Positions 21,861 through 32,510 are shown, counted from the first letter of the stretch. The stretch: DNA of 64,000 nucleotides from Rhodovulum sp. P5 (GCF_002079305.1 NZ_CP015039.1:4015501-4079500), one strand, 5' to 3'. Program-made: numbers and translations. The notes: a model not told the origin generated them from the letters alone.

Positions 21861-24176
21861 CTACTCCCCTGTCAGCGCCTCAAGTCGTGTCATTGCGTCG
21901 GTCAATCGGGCCGCGTCGTCGCGTTCGGCCAGCACCGGCAGCCGGATTTCCGCCAAGGCCCCGATATGCGCCCCCGGCTGGAACGGGTCGGCATCGTGCA
22001 AATCCAGCCGCCCGCCATGTTCCTCGATGATCTTCTTGACGATGGGCAGGCCCAGCCCGGTGCCGTGGTCCCGCGTCGTGACATAGGGTTCGAAGAGCCG
22101 CCCGCGATCTTCGGGCAGGCCGATCCCGTTGTCGGCAATCCGGATCACCGCGGCCGCGTCCGACTGGCTCAGCGACACGCGGATTTCGGGTTCATACCCT
22201 TCGGGCGCGGCCCCCGTGTCGCGGTAGCTGTCGATGGCTTCGCCCGCGTTCTTGATCAGGTTGGTCAGGGCCTGTGACACCATCGTCGCGTCCAGTTCCG
22301 CGGGCACTGGGCCTTGGGGCAGGTCGCTTGTGAACCGCACCCCCGGCTGGCCACTTTCCTGTAGCACGACCGCGTCGCGCACCAGTTCGGCAAGGTCGAC
22401 CTGCTTCCGGTCAGGCTCCGGCATCCGGGCGAATTTGGAGAACTCGTCGACGATGCGTCGCAGATCGCCCGTCTGGCGAACGATCACGTCGGTCAACTGG
22501 TCCAATGCCTCGGCCTGATCGCCGGCGGCTGCGCGGAACTTGCGCTTGATACGTTCTGCTGACAACTGGATCGGGGTCAGCGGGTTCTTGATCTCATGCG
22601 CGATGCGGCGTGCGACATCGCCCCAGGCGGCCATGCGCTGTGCCGTCACTAGGTCGGTCACGTCGTCGAAGGCCACCACATAGCCTTCCAGCCCGCCCTC
22701 GGCGCCGCGGCGCGTGGCCATGCGGACCAGCAGGTTTTCCATCTTGCCGTGGCGGGTCAGACGAAGTTCCTCCTGCGCCACGCCGCGGGGACCTGCGCGC
22801 AGCTTTTCCAGAAGGGCGGCGAATTCGGGCACGGTGTCGGCCAAGGGCGTGCCGTGGGCCGCGTCCTCATCCAGTTGCAGATGCGTCACGGCAGACCGGT
22901 TCAGAAACTCCACCCGGCCATCGGCATCCAGCCCCATGACCCCCGCCGTGACCGAGGACAGCACGGAATCGAACAACCGCCGGCGAAGTTCGATCTGGCG
23001 GTTGTTTTCCAGAAGCGCCTCGCGCTGGCCTTTCAGTTGCCGGGTCATCTGGTTGAATATACGGCCCAGCATGGCGATTTCGTCGTCGCCCGATTCCTCG
23101 CGCACACGCACGTCAAGATCTCCCGCGCCCACACGCTGCGCCGCCCCGGCAAGGCGCCCGACCGGGCGGGATAGCCGTTCGGCGAACCAAAGTCCAAGCC
23201 ACACGGCGGCAAGGATCAGGATCACGGCAAAGCCCAGATAGAGAAGGCCGAATTCGAACAGGACCTTCCCGCGCTCGTTTTCAAGCTGGTGATAGAGGCG
23301 GACGCTTTCCTGCGTATCGTCCAGAAGGCCCAGAAGCTCTCCATCCACACTGCGCGAGACATATAGCAGGCGGTCGGCAAAGGCCGTCAGGGCGATCAGG
23401 GCGCGGAACTCGTTATTGTCCCAATCCTCGACGATCACGGTCTCGCCGGCATTGGCGCGCGCGATATCTGCGGGCGAGGGTTGCTCGAAATCGAAGAGGT
23501 AAGAGCGGTCGCCGCGGGCCATGATCTCGCCCGCGCCGTTGATGACATAGGCCTCTTTCAGGCCGCGCTGAACGCGCCCCTGAATCTGGGTCAGAAGCTG
23601 GCGCACCTCGCCGTCCGACAACAGGAATGTCGATTGCCGCGCAAGGTTCAGATAGCGGGCCAGCGCCTCGGCATCGGTAGACAGGTCCCGGCGGTGTTCG
23701 TCTTCATAGGCCTCTGCCGCCGAAAGGGATGCGCCGACCACGTTGCGCACCCGGTCGGAAAACCAGCCCTCAAGCCCGATATTGATCGTCAGGCCGGCAA
23801 AGACCGCGACCAGAACGGTGGGGATAAGGGCCACCAGCGCGAAGACCGCGGTCAGGCGCAGGTGCAGTCGCGACCCGGCCGACCGGCGACGCCGCGCGGC
23901 GATCATCCGGGCGATCCGCTGCACCACGAGGCTGGCAAGGACCAGCGCATAGACGAGGTCTGCCAGAACGATGACCCGCAAACCGTTGGAGCCCGCCCCC
24001 TGCCCAAGCGGGCCGAGCAACAGGAAGGTGCCTATGGCCAGAAGCGGCCCCAGCACCACCATGCCCAGCGTTGCGGTATTCTGAAGCCGGCGCGACCTGC
24101 GCCTCTGCCAGAGCCGCTCCAGCAAATGTCTGCCTGTGGCGCGTGCCACCGCTTGCCTCGTTCCCTTGCGCCACAC
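21861..24176 (-). CDS. ntrY: Sensor histidine kinase NtrY
   Basis: A membrane histidine kinase of about 771 residues. Early hydrophobic segments span roughly residues 36-150, followed by an extracytoplasmic sensor loop, a further membrane helix near 320, HAMP, PAS, the H-box (RIAHEIKNPLTPIQLSAERI) and a HATPase domain (NLIKNAGEAID, GLPEDRGRLFEPY, GTGLGLPIVKKI). It phosphorylates NtrX, encoded 3 bases downstream. The start is a GTG at 24176; the exact start is uncertain because the first 30 residues are basic and poorly conserved. Confidence 0.94.
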   Translation of the reverse strand: MWRKGTRQAVARATGRHLLERLWQRRRSRRLQNTATLGMVVLGPLLAIGTFLLLGPLGQGAGSNGLRVIVLADLVYALVLASLVVQRIARMIAARRRRSAGSRLHLRLTAVFALVALIPTVLVAVFAGLTINIGLEGWFSDRVRNVVGASLSAAEAYEDEHRRDLSTDAEALARYLNLARQSTFLLSDGEVRQLLTQIQGRVQRGLKEAYVINGAGEIMARGDRSYLFDFEQPSPADIARANAGETVIVEDWDNNEFRALIALTAFADRLLYVSRSVDGELLGLLDDTQESVRLYHQLENERGKVLFEFGLLYLGFAVILILAAVWLGLWFAERLSRPVGRLAGAAQRVGAGDLDVRVREESGDDEIAMLGRIFNQMTRQLKGQREALLENNRQIELRRRLFDSVLSSVTAGVMGLDADGRVEFLNRSAVTHLQLDEDAAHGTPLADTVPEFAALLEKLRAGPRGVAQEELRLTRHGKMENLLVRMATRRGAEGGLEGYVVAFDDVTDLVTAQRMAAWGDVARRIAHEIKNPLTPIQLSAERIKRKFRAAAGDQAEALDQLTDVIVRQTGDLRRIVDEFSKFARMPEPDRKQVDLAELVRDAVVLQESGQPGVRFTSDLPQGPVPAELDATMVSQALTNLIKNAGEAIDSYRDTGAAPEGYEPEIRVSLSQSDAAAVIRIADNGIGLPEDRGRLFEPYVTTRDHGTGLGLPIVKKIIEEHGGRLDLHDADPFQPGAHIGALAEIRLPVLAERDDAARLTDAMTRLEALTGE

Positions 24177-24238
24177 TCATGCGGCGAATTTATTGGGCCG
24201 GAAACGCTGCGTCGTTCCCGCCACGTGATGTTGCCAAT

Positions 24239-25615
24239 TTACATCAACTTGCGGCGGCGTGTCACGCGGATATCAAGGTCGGTGATCTTTTTTCTCAAGG
24301 TATTGCGGTTGATTCCAAGCAGGTCAGCACATTTGGCCTGATTGCCGCCGGTTGCGTCGAGGGCGATTTCGATCAACGGCAACTCCACCTCGCGCAGGAT
24401 CCGGGAATAAAGGCCCGGGGGCGGCAACACCCCGCCATGCAGATCGAAGTAGCGGCGCAGGTGCTTGGCGACCGAGGCCGACAGTTTTTCCCCGTCACCG
24501 CCGCCGACAAGGGGCTCGATCTCGGGCTGGTTGCCAAGAACGGCCTCGACTTCGGTGCGGGTGATGATCTCCTCGGAACTGGTCACCATCAGACGGCGGA
24601 TCGTGTGTTCAAGCTGGCGCACATTGCCGGGCCAGCTATAGGCGCGGATCAGTTCCATCGCGTCATCGGCGATGGAGCGGGGGGCAGAGCCGTCGCGTTC
24701 GGACCGTGTCAGGAAGTGGTCGGCCAGAAGCGGGATGTCGTCCACCCGTTCACGCAAGCTGGGCACGGCCACGCTGACGCCGCCCAGGCGATAGAACAGG
24801 TCCTGCCGGAATTCGCCCGCTTCCATGCGCGACATCAGGTCGGACTGGCTGGTCGCCATGACCCGCGGGGCGGTGTCGCCGAAACTGTCCAGCATGCGCA
24901 CGATCCGGGCCTGCGCGTCCTCGTCGAAATCGGCGACCTCGTCGAACAGGATCGACCCGCCCTTGGCCCGGGCCACCAGCGTCGAGGGGCCATCGGCGCC
25001 GGCCAGATCGGCCGCGGTGGCAATCACGAAGGGCAGGGACCGGCGGTCGGAGAAGTCGTGGATCGCGCGGGCAATCAGCGACTTGCCGGTGCCGGACTCG
25101 CCGGTGATCAGAACCGGCAGATCGGCATTCATCACCCGGGCCACCAGCCGGTAAAGCGCCTGCATCTGCGGCGTTCGACCCACAAGCGGCAGATCGTCCT
25201 GATCGGCCGAGGTCGTGTCGGGCAGATCGCGCGGGCCGCTGCGCACCCGGCGCTTTGTTTCGAGCGCGCGAGCGGCGCGTTTCATCAGGTCGGGCAGGTC
25301 GAAGGGTTTGGGCAGATAGTCATAGGCCTCTGCCTCCGCCGCCTGAATCGCGGTCATGATCGTGTTCTGCGCCGAGATCACGATCACCGGCAGGCCGGGG
25401 CGCTCCTGCCCGATCTTGGGCAGCATTTCCAGTCCGTTGCCGTCGGGCATGATCACGTCGGAGATCACCAGATCCCCCTTGCCCTCACCCACCCAGCGCA
25501 TCAGCGTCGTCAGCGACGAGGTTGCATGCACCTTGCAGCCCGCCCGGGTCAGCGCCTGTGTCAGAACGGTGCGGATCGTGCGGTCGTCGTCTGCGACAAG
25601 TACGGTTCCGTCCAT
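24239..25615 (-). CDS. ntrC: Nitrogen regulator NtrC
   Basis: A 458-residue response regulator of nitrogen metabolism, phosphorylated by NtrB. It has a receiver domain (DDRTIRTVL; phospho-Asp in [12 protein letters not shown]), a AAA+ domain with Walker A GESGTGKS, and a C-terminal HTH ([16 protein letters not shown]). The segment that should contain GAFTGA is missing: [20 protein letters not shown] runs straight to Walker B. This matches the Rhodobacter capsulatus NtrC type, which activates sigma70-dependent promoters. It lies 15 bases after ntrB. Confidence 0.96.
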   Translation of the reverse strand: MDGTVLVADDDRTIRTVLTQALTRAGCKVHATSSLTTLMRWVGEGKGDLVISDVIMPDGNGLEMLPKIGQERPGLPVIVISAQNTIMTAIQAAEAEAYDYLPKPFDLPDLMKRAARALETKRRVRSGPRDLPDTTSADQDDLPLVGRTPQMQALYRLVARVMNADLPVLITGESGTGKSLIARAIHDFSDRRSLPFVIATAADLAGADGPSTLVARAKGGSILFDEVADFDEDAQARIVRMLDSFGDTAPRVMATSQSDLMSRMEAGEFRQDLFYRLGGVSVAVPSLRERVDDIPLLADHFLTRSERDGSAPRSIADDAMELIRAYSWPGNVRQLEHTIRRLMVTSSEEIITRTEVEAVLGNQPEIEPLVGGGDGEKLSASVAKHLRRYFDLHGGVLPPPGLYSRILREVELPLIEIALDATGGNQAKCADLLGINRNTLRKKITDLDIRVTRRRKLM

Positions 25616-25630
25616 GATGCTCAGTCCTCT

Positions 25631-26695
25631 CTATTCTTTTGGTGCCACGGGCAGCGAAATTCGGAACACGGTGCGCCCGGGCACCGAGTCGACCGCGATC
25701 CAGCCGCCGTGGTCTGAAATGATCTTGGACACCAGGGCCAAACCCAGCCCGGTGCCGTTTTCCCTGCCCGATATGAAGGGCTCGAAGATATCGCCTGCGA
25801 TCTCGGGGGGAAGGCCGGGACCGTCGTCGATGATCTCCACCTGAAGCGGCACGGGGACGCCCGATCCGTCGGGGTGGCGCATTCTCAGCGACAGGTCATA
25901 GAAGGTGCGCAGGTGGATCGTGCCGCCGGCGGGCCCCGCGGCCTGTGCCGCGTTCTTGATCAGGTTCGTGACCACCTGAATCAGCTGGTCTGAATCGGCC
26001 CATGTCGGCGGCAACGAGGGGTCGTAGTCCTCTACAATCCGCATGTTCGCCGCAAAGCCCACTGCAGCCGATTTGCGCACCCGGTCCAGAATGTCATGGA
26101 TGTTGACCGCCTTGCAGGCCGGCGGGCTGAGATTGCCGAATTGTTCGACCTGATCCAGCAGTTTCACGATGCGGCGGCTTTCGGCGACGATCAGGTCGGT
26201 CATCTCCCGGTCGCCATTGCTGAGGCTCATGGACAGCAACTGCGCCGCGCCGGTGATCCCGGCAAGCGGGTTCTTGATCTCGTGGGCCAGCATTTCAGCC
26301 ATGCCGATGGCCGATTTCGCGGCCGATTGCACCGAATGCGCACGGCCAAGGCGCCCGGCGATCTCTCGCGGTGTGATCAGCAACAGCACATGTTCCGCCG
26401 GGTCGTTCATCGGGGCGATCTGGACGTTGCAATGCACCGGGGGGCGGTTGCCGGCGCTGACTTCGACGTCGTTGATGAAGAGCGCCGCATGGTTGCTGCG
26501 GACCCGCTCGAACGCCTCGTCAAGGGGGGCATCGACGGCAAGCCTGTCGAAGACGGGCACTTCGCGCAGGCCTTTTATGGTGGAATTCACAAAGAGTTCC
26601 GCGGCCGGATTGATTTCGGCGATGCGGTCCTCTGCGTCCAGCAGGAAAGCCGGGATCGGCAGCGCCGTCCAGATCGCGTCCTGGTCGAGGGTCAT
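25631..26695 (-). CDS. ntrB: Nitrogen sensor kinase NtrB
   Basis: A 354-residue cytosolic histidine kinase/phosphatase controlled by the PII protein. It has an N-terminal PAS domain (about residues 8-110), the H-box MLAHEIKNPLAGITGAAQLL and the ATPase motifs NLIKNAAQAAG, DDGPGLPPEIAGDIFEPF and GTGLGLALVSKI. It overlaps dusB by 4 bases (ATGA) and is followed by ntrC, the normal nifR3-ntrB-ntrC operon of Rhodobacter. Confidence 0.96.
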   Translation of the reverse strand: MTLDQDAIWTALPIPAFLLDAEDRIAEINPAAELFVNSTIKGLREVPVFDRLAVDAPLDEAFERVRSNHAALFINDVEVSAGNRPPVHCNVQIAPMNDPAEHVLLLITPREIAGRLGRAHSVQSAAKSAIGMAEMLAHEIKNPLAGITGAAQLLSMSLSNGDREMTDLIVAESRRIVKLLDQVEQFGNLSPPACKAVNIHDILDRVRKSAAVGFAANMRIVEDYDPSLPPTWADSDQLIQVVTNLIKNAAQAAGPAGGTIHLRTFYDLSLRMRHPDGSGVPVPLQVEIIDDGPGLPPEIAGDIFEPFISGRENGTGLGLALVSKIISDHGGWIAVDSVPGRTVFRISLPVAPKE

Positions 26696-27678
26696 GCGGC
26701 GGCCCTCGCCGTTTGCTGGGCCATCGCATCGGGCAGCATGGCCAAGACCTGTTCGGGGTCACGTTCTGTCAACACGCGCTGGCGCAGGGCGCGCGCGGCT
26801 CCGGCGCCGTCCATGTACCAGCCAAGATGCTTGCGCGCCACGCGCAGGCCAAGGTCGCGGCCGTAGAACGACAGCATCGCCTCGTAGTGATCCGCGACCA
26901 CGCGTGCCAGTTCTGCGCCCTTCGGCGCGTGCGGTTCGGTTTTGCCGTCAAGCCCCGCCGCGATCTGGCCAAGCCGCCACGGCGCGCCCTGGGCGCCGCG
27001 ACCGACCATAACGCCCTGGGCGCCGGAGTCCGCAAGCGCCTGCCGCGCGCTGGTCGTATCGACGATATCGCCATTGGCAATCACGGGAATCCCCACTGCC
27101 TCTGTCACGGCGCGGATGGCGGCCCAGTCGGCCCGGCCCTTGTAGAACTGGCAGCGGGTGCGCCCGTGAATGGTGATCATCTGCACCCCGGCAGCCTCGG
27201 CCCGGCGGGCGAGGTCGGGGGCGTTCTGCATCTCGTCATCCCATCCCAGCCGGGTTTTCAGCGTGACGGGGATCGAGACCGCGCCGACCACCGCGTCGAT
27301 CAGGGCCAGTGCACGGTCAAGGTCGCGCATCAGGGCCGAACCGGAATAGCCGCCCACGACCTTTTTCGCCGGGCAGCCCATGTTGATATCGATCATCCGG
27401 GCGCCGTTTTCTTCCACCATGCGGGCGGCGCGGGCCATCCAGACCGGGTCGCGCCCGGCAAGCTGAACAGCGGTTGCAACCTCGCCCAGACCAAGCTCTG
27501 CCCGTTCGCGCACGCCCGGTTTCGCCTGCACCATTTCCTGGCTGGCGACCATTTCGGACACGACAAGGCCCGCGCCGAACGACGCGACCAGCCGACGGAA
27601 CGGCACATCGGTAATGCCCGCCATCGGCGCCAGAAATACCGGCGGATCGAGGGTGATGTCTGCCACCTGAATGGACAA
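26692..27678 (-). CDS. dusB: tRNA-dihydrouridine synthase B
   Basis: A 328-residue flavoenzyme (historically NifR3) that reduces uridine to dihydrouridine in tRNA D-loops. It has a TIM barrel opening with LAPMAGITDVPFRRL, the catalytic Cys102 in INMGCPAKKV, and a C-terminal helical tRNA-binding domain (ARKHLGWYMDG). The start is a TTG at 27678 with AAGGA eight bases upstream; a GTG four codons in is possible. It heads the nitrogen-regulation operon. Confidence 0.95.
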   Translation of the reverse strand: MSIQVADITLDPPVFLAPMAGITDVPFRRLVASFGAGLVVSEMVASQEMVQAKPGVRERAELGLGEVATAVQLAGRDPVWMARAARMVEENGARMIDINMGCPAKKVVGGYSGSALMRDLDRALALIDAVVGAVSIPVTLKTRLGWDDEMQNAPDLARRAEAAGVQMITIHGRTRCQFYKGRADWAAIRAVTEAVGIPVIANGDIVDTTSARQALADSGAQGVMVGRGAQGAPWRLGQIAAGLDGKTEPHAPKGAELARVVADHYEAMLSFYGRDLGLRVARKHLGWYMDGAGAARALRQRVLTERDPEQVLAMLPDAMAQQTARAAA

Positions 27679-27867
27679 GTGATGAATCCTTGTGCGATTA
27701 CCCGCGAATTAGTGCGCCTTGAACCGAATGGCAATTGCAGGCGACCGGCATGCAACCCTTCAAAAGTGCATTGCCCAAAATTTCGGCATATTCGACCGGC
27801 AGATTGCCCCATTGCTCTGCATCGCGACCCCGCCTAAAGAGACGCGACGCTGATTTCGGGGTGGGAC

Positions 27868-29013
27868 ATGTCAGTCACGGCAATCATCGTGGCCGCGGGG
27901 CGCGGTACAAGGGTGGGCGGTGACCGGCCCAAGCAATATCAGGCGCTTGGCGGCAGGGCGGTGCTGGGCCACACGGTCGCCGCCTTCGATGCGCATCCAC
28001 GTGTGACGGGCGTGGTGGTCGTGCTGCACCCCGATGATGACGATCTGTTTGCCGACGCGATGCAGGGGCTGGAGATCGACGTCATCACCGTGCCGGGTGG
28101 GGCCACGCGCGATGCCTCGGTTCAGGCGGGGTTGAACGCGGCGCCCGAGGGAACCGAACGGGTGCTGATCCATGACGGGGCCCGCCCGCTTGTGACGCCG
28201 GACCTGATCGACCGGGTGATCGATGCGCTGGACGACAACCCCGGGGCTGCGCCGGCGCTGCCGGTCACCGATGCGCTGTGGAAGGGGGCTGACGGCAAGG
28301 TGCAGGCCCCCCATCCGCGCGACGGGCTGTTTCGCGCGCAGACGCCGCAGGGTTTTCACCTTCGGGCAATCCTCGCCGCCCATGCGGACCACCCGGGCGG
28401 GGCCGCAGACGATGTCGAGGTTGCGCTGGCCGCCGGTCTTGACGTGGCGATCGTCGCGGGGGACGAGGACAATCTGAAGATCACCCACAAACAGGATTTC
28501 GCCCGCGCAGAGCGGGTCTTGCGGGAGAGGGACATGGATATTCGCTGCGGCAACGGGTTCGACGTGCACGCCTTTTGCGAGGGCGACGGGGTGATCCTGT
28601 GCGGGATCAAGGTGCCCCATACCCATGCGCTGAAAGGGCATTCCGATGCCGATGTGGGCATGCACGCGGTGACCGACGCGATCTACGGGGCACTGGCGGA
28701 TGGCGATATCGGCCAGCACTTTCCGCCCTCCGATCCGCAATGGAAGGGTGCGCCGTCGGATATCTTCCTGAAGCACGCGGTGAACCTTGCCGGGGAGCGG
28801 GGCTATCGCATTGCCAATGCGGACCTCACCCTGATTTGCGAACGGCCCAAGATCGGCCCCGTCGCCGGCGCGATGCGCGCGGAAATGGCGCGGCTGATGG
28901 GCATGGAACTCGACCGGGTCAGCGTCAAGGCCACCACGTCGGAACGGCTGGGCTTCACCGGTCGCGAGGAAGGCATCGCGGCGCTGGCAACCGTCACGCT
29001 GGTGCGGCCGTGA
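27868..29013 (+). CDS. ispDF: Bifunctional IspD/IspF
   Basis: A 381-residue fusion catalysing two steps of the MEP isoprenoid pathway: CTP-dependent formation of CDP-ME (IspD, residues 1 to about 220, with [16 protein letters not shown]) and cyclisation to MEcPP (IspF, from about 222, with metal ligands in GFDVHAF and [16 protein letters not shown]). The fusion is common in alphaproteobacteria. It supplies precursors for carotenoids and the bacteriochlorophyll phytyl tail. It overlaps pgpA by 4 bases. Confidence 0.96.
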   Translation: MSVTAIIVAAGRGTRVGGDRPKQYQALGGRAVLGHTVAAFDAHPRVTGVVVVLHPDDDDLFADAMQGLEIDVITVPGGATRDASVQAGLNAAPEGTERVLIHDGARPLVTPDLIDRVIDALDDNPGAAPALPVTDALWKGADGKVQAPHPRDGLFRAQTPQGFHLRAILAAHADHPGGAADDVEVALAAGLDVAIVAGDEDNLKITHKQDFARAERVLRERDMDIRCGNGFDVHAFCEGDGVILCGIKVPHTHALKGHSDADVGMHAVTDAIYGALADGDIGQHFPPSDPQWKGAPSDIFLKHAVNLAGERGYRIANADLTLICERPKIGPVAGAMRAEMARLMGMELDRVSVKATTSERLGFTGREEGIAALATVTLVRP

Positions 29014-29504
29014 CGCCCGCGCGCCGGATCGCGACGGCCTTCGGTGTAGGGCTGCTGCGCCCGGCGCCGGGGACGTGGGGGTCGTTGGCCGCCTTGCCGA
29101 TCTTCTGGGCGTTGCACGTCCTTGGCGGCCCTTGGCTTGCGCTTCTGGCCATTGTCTTGGTGACCCTTGTGGGCTGGTGGTCGGTCAAGGCGGCCTCTGC
29201 CGGGTTGTCCGACCCGGATCGGTCAGAGTTCGTGATCGACGAGGTGGCGGGGATGTGGATTGCCCTGCTGCCCGTGTCATTCGGGGCCTGGGCCGCGGGG
29301 GCGGAGATTCTTGCCCTCTATCCCGGCTGGATCGCGGCATTCCTTGGCTTTCGCCTGTTCGACATCTGGAAACCGTGGCCCATCGGCTGGGCCGACCGGA
29401 TGAAGACGCCCTTGGGTGTGATGCTGGATGATGTGCTGGCCGGTATCGTGGCCGCCATCGTGGTTCTTGTGCTTGCGGCCGTCTCGCATATCGTGCTGAT
29501 GTGA
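29010..29504 (+). CDS. pgpA: Phosphatidylglycerophosphatase A
   Basis: A 164-residue inner-membrane phosphatase making phosphatidylglycerol. The GTG at 29010 overlaps the ispDF stop (GTGA). Family hallmarks are the N-terminal [17 protein letters not shown], the acidic [10 protein letters not shown] motif and [13 protein letters not shown], then a last membrane helix. It overlaps the next gene by 4 bases, forming a three-gene operon. Confidence 0.92.
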   Translation: MTPARRIATAFGVGLLRPAPGTWGSLAALPIFWALHVLGGPWLALLAIVLVTLVGWWSVKAASAGLSDPDRSEFVIDEVAGMWIALLPVSFGAWAAGAEILALYPGWIAAFLGFRLFDIWKPWPIGWADRMKTPLGVMLDDVLAGIVAAIVVLVLAAVSHIVLM

Positions 29505-29983
29505 GCTCGATCTCGGAAACCCTTGTCGCCCTTGCGCGTGATCGCGGTGTCATGATCGCAACGGCCGAAAGCTGCACGGGCGGCATGATCTCTGCGGCGA
29601 TCACTGATGTGCCGGGTTCCTCCAGCGTGTTCGACAGGGGCTTTGTGACCTATTCGAACGCGGCCAAGACAGCCATGCTGGGGGTGTCCGAGGCGACGCT
29701 TGCCGCGCATGGGGCGGTGTCGGAAGAGGTCGCGGCCGAGATGGCCGCCGGGGCGTTGGCCCGGTCGGATGCGGCGGTGTCGGTTGCGGTAACGGGAATT
29801 GCGGGGCCCGGCGGATCGGAGTTCAAGCCGGAAGGCCGGGTTTGTTTCGGGCTGGCCCGCAGGGAATCAGAACCTGTGACTGAAACGGTCGATTTCGGTG
29901 CCCTCGGCCGGGCGAATGTCCGTGCAGCCACGCGCGATCATGCACTGAAAATGTTGATCGCTGCCCTGTCGGAACACCCCTGA
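29501..29983 (+). CDS. CinA-family NMN amidohydrolase
   Basis: A 160-residue protein corresponding to the C-terminal amidase domain of CinA (PncC type), which deamidates nicotinamide mononucleotide in NAD recycling. Motifs are AESCTGGMISAAITDVPGSS near residue 24 and VTGIAGPGG near 90. It starts with GTG overlapping the pgpA stop. The N-terminal MoCF-like domain of full CinA is absent, which is the normal short form. Confidence 0.9.
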   Translation: MSSISETLVALARDRGVMIATAESCTGGMISAAITDVPGSSSVFDRGFVTYSNAAKTAMLGVSEATLAAHGAVSEEVAAEMAAGALARSDAAVSVAVTGIAGPGGSEFKPEGRVCFGLARRESEPVTETVDFGALGRANVRAATRDHALKMLIAALSEHP

Positions 29984-30029
29984 TCCGCTGTGCCGTTGGC
30001 ATCGGCCCTGCGCGACAGCGCGCCCCTGA

Positions 30030-30485
30030 CTACGTCTTTTTTCCGTACAACGCTTTCGCCCGGTCCTCGAACGCGCGGACGATGCGCTGCATCGCCTCGT
30101 TGAAGACGGCGCCGATCACACCTTGCAGGACGCGGTTCTTGAATTCGAAATCGACGAAGAACTCGACCTTGCAGCGGTCGGCGCCGATATCCTCGAATTT
30201 CCAGTAGGATCTGAGATAGCGGAACGGGCCGTCCAGGTATTCGGTGTCGATCCGGTGCTGGCCGGGCCAGAGTGTCACCCGGCTGCCGAACCGTTCGCGG
30301 AACACCTTGAACGAGATAACAAGGTCCGCCTCCATCACCTCGTTGTCGCCGAAATCCGTGCGGGAACGGATGCGCGCCGCAGCGGTCCATGGCAGAAATT
30401 GCGGGTAGGACGCCACGTCCGCCACCAGATCGTACATCTGCTGCGCGGTGTAGGGCATCTCGCGGTTTTCCGAATGGCTGGGCAT
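30030..30485 (-). CDS. COQ10/RatA-like START-domain protein
   Basis: A 151-residue single START/SRPBCC-domain protein. [23 protein letters not shown] and [23 protein letters not shown] are hallmarks of the Coq10/RatA family, which binds ubiquinone and assists respiratory electron transfer (mitochondrial Coq10), while E. coli RatA was described as a ribosome-association toxin. The ubiquinone role is more likely in this lineage. The ATG at 30485 gives the standard length. It is divergent from hpt. Confidence 0.88.
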   Translation of the reverse strand: MPSHSENREMPYTAQQMYDLVADVASYPQFLPWTAAARIRSRTDFGDNEVMEADLVISFKVFRERFGSRVTLWPGQHRIDTEYLDGPFRYLRSYWKFEDIGADRCKVEFFVDFEFKNRVLQGVIGAVFNEAMQRIVRAFEDRAKALYGKKT

Positions 30486-30554
30486 GGGACCTGCTGGCTG
30501 CTGACAGTGGGGAGCCGTTTCTGCTATGACGGCCATGAAATCAAGGGGGCAGCC

Positions 30555-31094
30555 ATGGCCGCGGGACCATATGTCATAGACGAACTGCTGTCGGCGAAGA
30601 CCATCGCCGCCCGCGTGGAAGCACTGGCGCATGAGATCACGGACCATTTCGGCGATACCGACAAGCTGGTCGTCGTGGGGTTGTTGCGCGGGTCATTCAT
30701 CTTCATCGCCGATCTGGTACGCGAACTGCACCTGCCGGTGGAGGTCGATTTCATCGAGACGTCATCCTACGGCAATTCCACCGAAAGCTCACGCGAGGTA
30801 CGTATCCTGAAGGACCTGCGCGGTGAGATCGAGGGGCGCGACGTGCTGGTGGTGGAAGATATCGTCGACACGGGCCACACGCTCGCCCATGTCCTGCACC
30901 TGCTGGAGGGGCGCAAACCGGCCCGGTTGAAGTGCTGCGCGCTGCTTGACAAACCCTCGCGGCGTGAGGTCGACGTTCAGGCCGACTGGGTCGGTTTCGA
31001 GATACCGGACAAGTTCGTGGTGGGCTACGGGATCGACTATGCCCAACGGAACCGGAACCTGCCCTACATCGGGGCCGTTCGGTTTACGCACTGA
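30555..31094 (+). CDS. hpt: Hypoxanthine phosphoribosyltransferase
   Basis: A 179-residue purine salvage enzyme converting hypoxanthine (and guanine) with PRPP to the nucleotide. Visible are the [20 protein letters not shown] loop, the flexible [10 protein letters not shown] loop and the PRPP motif [14 protein letters not shown]. The ATG at 30555 follows GGGGGC; the longer frame upstream overlaps the divergent START-domain gene and is not conserved. Confidence 0.94.
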   Translation: MAAGPYVIDELLSAKTIAARVEALAHEITDHFGDTDKLVVVGLLRGSFIFIADLVRELHLPVEVDFIETSSYGNSTESSREVRILKDLRGEIEGRDVLVVEDIVDTGHTLAHVLHLLEGRKPARLKCCALLDKPSRREVDVQADWVGFEIPDKFVVGYGIDYAQRNRNLPYIGAVRFTH

Positions 31095-31100
31095 TCGGGG

Positions 31101-31988
31101 TCACGCGGACCGCCAATCCCGCCACCAGCCTGCCCACCGCTTGCCCAGATCCTTTGGCGAGCTTGCAAAGAGCCGCGTGCCGAGGCTTTGCGCCTCGTCT
31201 TCCAGAACCTTCTGACGGTCGGCAATCCGGGTGCGGAACGCCGCCCAGAGCGCGGGATCGCCCGGCAGATCGCCGGAGGCCGCGATGAAATCGTCCAGCA
31301 CCGACAGGTCGTGGTGGTCGCCGAGAAGTTCCGAAAGATCCCGTGTCTGCGTGGCGCGGCGCGACAGGATGTCGTCCTTGAGCGGGGACAGGAGCCGGGT
31401 GTGATACCAATGGTATTTCACGCGCTTCCGCCATTCGTGGATCGAAAGCTCGTCCGGCACGTCCGCCGCGGCCTGCCGCGCCTTGCGGGCCCGGCCGAAG
31501 GTCTTTTCCAGACCGGCGCGGATCGCGGCGAACCCTTTCGTCTTCAGTTTCCAATGCGCGGCCCGCTGGCGCAGCGTCTCGAATTCCTCGCGAAAGGCGG
31601 CAAGGTCATCCTCGACATGGGCCTTGGCCGCCGCCGCATCGCGGTTTGCCACCAGGTGGTCGCGGACCGGCGCGAACTCGGTCGCACCGGTGGCAGCGAC
31701 AAGCTTGTCATAGGTTTCAACCATCCCTTCCCTGTCGCGCAGGGCTGACAGGCGCCGGGCCGCGTCGCGGATCACGGCATTCTCTGCCTCGAAATCGGGA
31801 AAGGCCGGCCGGTAGAGCCGGATCAGCCCGCGGAGCTTTTTCGCGCGTTTGCGCAACTGGTGGACCTTTTCATGCAGGTCGATGCCGGGGTCGTCGAGTT
31901 CGGCAAGGCCCGCGTCGATCTCTTCGGTCGCGATCCGGCGCAGCGCATCCTGCGTGGACTTGTCGGAGGCTTTCATCCGGTAGGCCAT
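31101..31988 (-). CDS. CHAD-domain protein
   Basis: A 295-residue, highly charged all-alpha protein of the CHAD family, recognised from the repeated HxxRxxxK-type helices: VHQLRKRAKKLRGLIRLYRPAF and IHEWRKRVKYHWYHTRLL. CHAD domains bind polyphosphate through conserved His/Arg/Lys and often localise to polyphosphate granules. Here it stands alone, without the CYTH triphosphatase domain it is often fused to. The ATG at 31988 is the first sensible start. Confidence 0.88.
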   Translation of the reverse strand: MAYRMKASDKSTQDALRRIATEEIDAGLAELDDPGIDLHEKVHQLRKRAKKLRGLIRLYRPAFPDFEAENAVIRDAARRLSALRDREGMVETYDKLVAATGATEFAPVRDHLVANRDAAAAKAHVEDDLAAFREEFETLRQRAAHWKLKTKGFAAIRAGLEKTFGRARKARQAAADVPDELSIHEWRKRVKYHWYHTRLLSPLKDDILSRRATQTRDLSELLGDHHDLSVLDDFIAASGDLPGDPALWAAFRTRIADRQKVLEDEAQSLGTRLFASSPKDLGKRWAGWWRDWRSA

Positions 31989-32099
31989 CGGTCGAACGGG
32001 TCCCCTCGTTAAATTCCTTCCCGGCCTGTGAACCGCTGCGGTCCGGGCGTCGTACCTTGAATGTAGACGTCCAGAGATTTCCAGCCAAGGGAGAGGTCG

Positions 32100-32507
32100 A
32101 TGTTCAGGTTCGGTGCCGTGTTGGCGATGGCGGTCTGGGCCGCGCTGCCGCTTCGCGCGGGGCCGGTGTCGGATGCGGTACAGGGCGTCATCTCCGACCA
32201 GATTTCGGCATTTCTTGTGGATGACATCGACCGGGCGTTCTCCTTTGCGTCGCCGGGGTTGCGCGATCACTTCGGCATGGCGGGGCGTTTCGGTGAAATG
32301 GTGAAGAACGGCTATCCCATGGTCTGGCGTCCCGGGGATGTCCGGTTCCTGCAGCTTGATGGGGACGGCAAGGCCCGGCGCCAGATTGTCGAGATATCCG
32401 ACCGCGCCGGGCGCCCATTCCGGCTGGAATACGAGATGATCGAGACCGAAGAGGGCTGGCGCATCGACGCTGTTCGGTTTCTGCCGGTGCCGCCGCCCAT
32501 GACCTGA
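32100..32507 (+). CDS. Exported DUF4864 protein
   Basis: A 135-residue protein with a signal peptide (MFRFGAVLAMAVWAALPLRA) and a single NTF2-like DUF4864 domain: QISAFLVDDIDRAFSFASPGLRDHFG, then VRFLQLDGDGKARRQIVEISDRAG and YEMIETEEGWRIDAV. The function of the family is unknown; a periplasmic location is predicted. It converges with the flavin-binding protein gene 3 bases downstream. Confidence 0.85.
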   Translation: MFRFGAVLAMAVWAALPLRAGPVSDAVQGVISDQISAFLVDDIDRAFSFASPGLRDHFGMAGRFGEMVKNGYPMVWRPGDVRFLQLDGDGKARRQIVEISDRAGRPFRLEYEMIETEEGWRIDAVRFLPVPPPMT

Positions 32508-32510
32508 GTG

